DNA from: an uncultured bacterium
GTDB taxonomy: Bacteria; Planctomycetota; Phycisphaerae; Phycisphaerales; SM1A02
Assembly (NCBI GenBank): GCA_903938205.1
Contig: CAJACJ010000004.1
Span: forward strand, 1-6,663
Reading direction: 5' to 3'
Length of the DNA: 6,663 bases
The translations under genes were made by a program, and so were the position numbers. Positions 6,620 through 6,663 of the stretch are shown piece by piece (within the stretch, counting starts at the first letter, position 1; every line of letters starts with the position of its first letter). The notes under the pieces are model-generated. The model ran no database searches, was not told where the DNA came from, and saw only the letters and a list, made by a program, of their open reading frames with translations.

Positions 6620-6663
6620 AGAGTTCACAACCAGAAGATGAATGGTTTACAGCAAGCCCAACC

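Larger units (their letters stand above)
6399..6663. other. Non-coding region upstream of the regulator, with AT-rich tract and possible replication or DnaA-control signals
   Basis: No convincing gene occupies this stretch up to the window edge. It should hold the promoter of the regulator gene, though I cannot single out -35 and -10 boxes with confidence. Positions about 6497-6536 are strongly AT-rich and contain an inverted repeat. DnaA-box-like sites follow at 6567-6575 and 6611-6619. A plus-strand gene could begin at the ATG at 6638 or 6642, since both frames are open to the edge, but only seven or eight codons are visible. Confidence 0.5.

Noticed and set aside
1..6663. Frequent CGCG and GCGC words across the window
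   Set aside because: They occur evenly in coding regions of both conserved and unknown genes, so they look like genome-wide codon and composition bias and not a discrete element. I did not count them.

Overview
The window reads as an ordinary chromosomal segment of a free-living, diderm-type bacterium of moderate GC content. All seven supported whole genes, plus one gene cut by the left edge, lie on the minus strand, so transcription runs from right to left. A lipobox protein, a LemA/M48 membrane pair and a signal-peptide protein suggest a Gram-negative-type envelope. A planctomycete such as a member of the Phycisphaerae would fit the gene style and the mostly weak ribosome binding sites, but this is a guess from general impression and not a demonstrated placement.

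Layout in transcription order (high to low coordinates). Positions 6399-6663 hold a non-coding region with an AT-rich inverted repeat and two DnaA-box-like sites, one of them a perfect match. Next comes a helix-turn-helix (XRE type) plus TPR regulator (5154-6398), whose 3' end overlaps a small exported protein of unknown function (4858-5169). That small gene has the only textbook Shine-Dalgarno sequence in the window. Guanylate kinase (4198-4791) follows, then LemA (3492-4079) and a long M48/HtpX-like membrane metalloprotease with a C-terminal extension (1406-3379). After a 117-base gap come a small lipoprotein (791-1288), a histidine phosphatase of the Rv3214/SHB17 style (177-779), and the first 60 codons of an enoyl-CoA hydratase/crotonase family gene (1-180). 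The crotonase appears to start at a TTG overlapping the phosphatase stop codon.

Three functional groupings can be proposed. LemA and the M48 protease form a well-known envelope pair, probably concerned with membrane-protein quality control. The lipoprotein, phosphatase and crotonase are packed tightly enough (11-base gap, 4-base overlap) to be one transcript. The regulator and the exported protein overlap by 16 bases, which resembles the layout of a TPR receptor with a cognate secreted partner (RRNPP/Rap-Phr style). This last is the most speculative and most interesting idea. The window shows no transposase, CRISPR array, tRNA or rRNA, and no sign of recent horizontal transfer.
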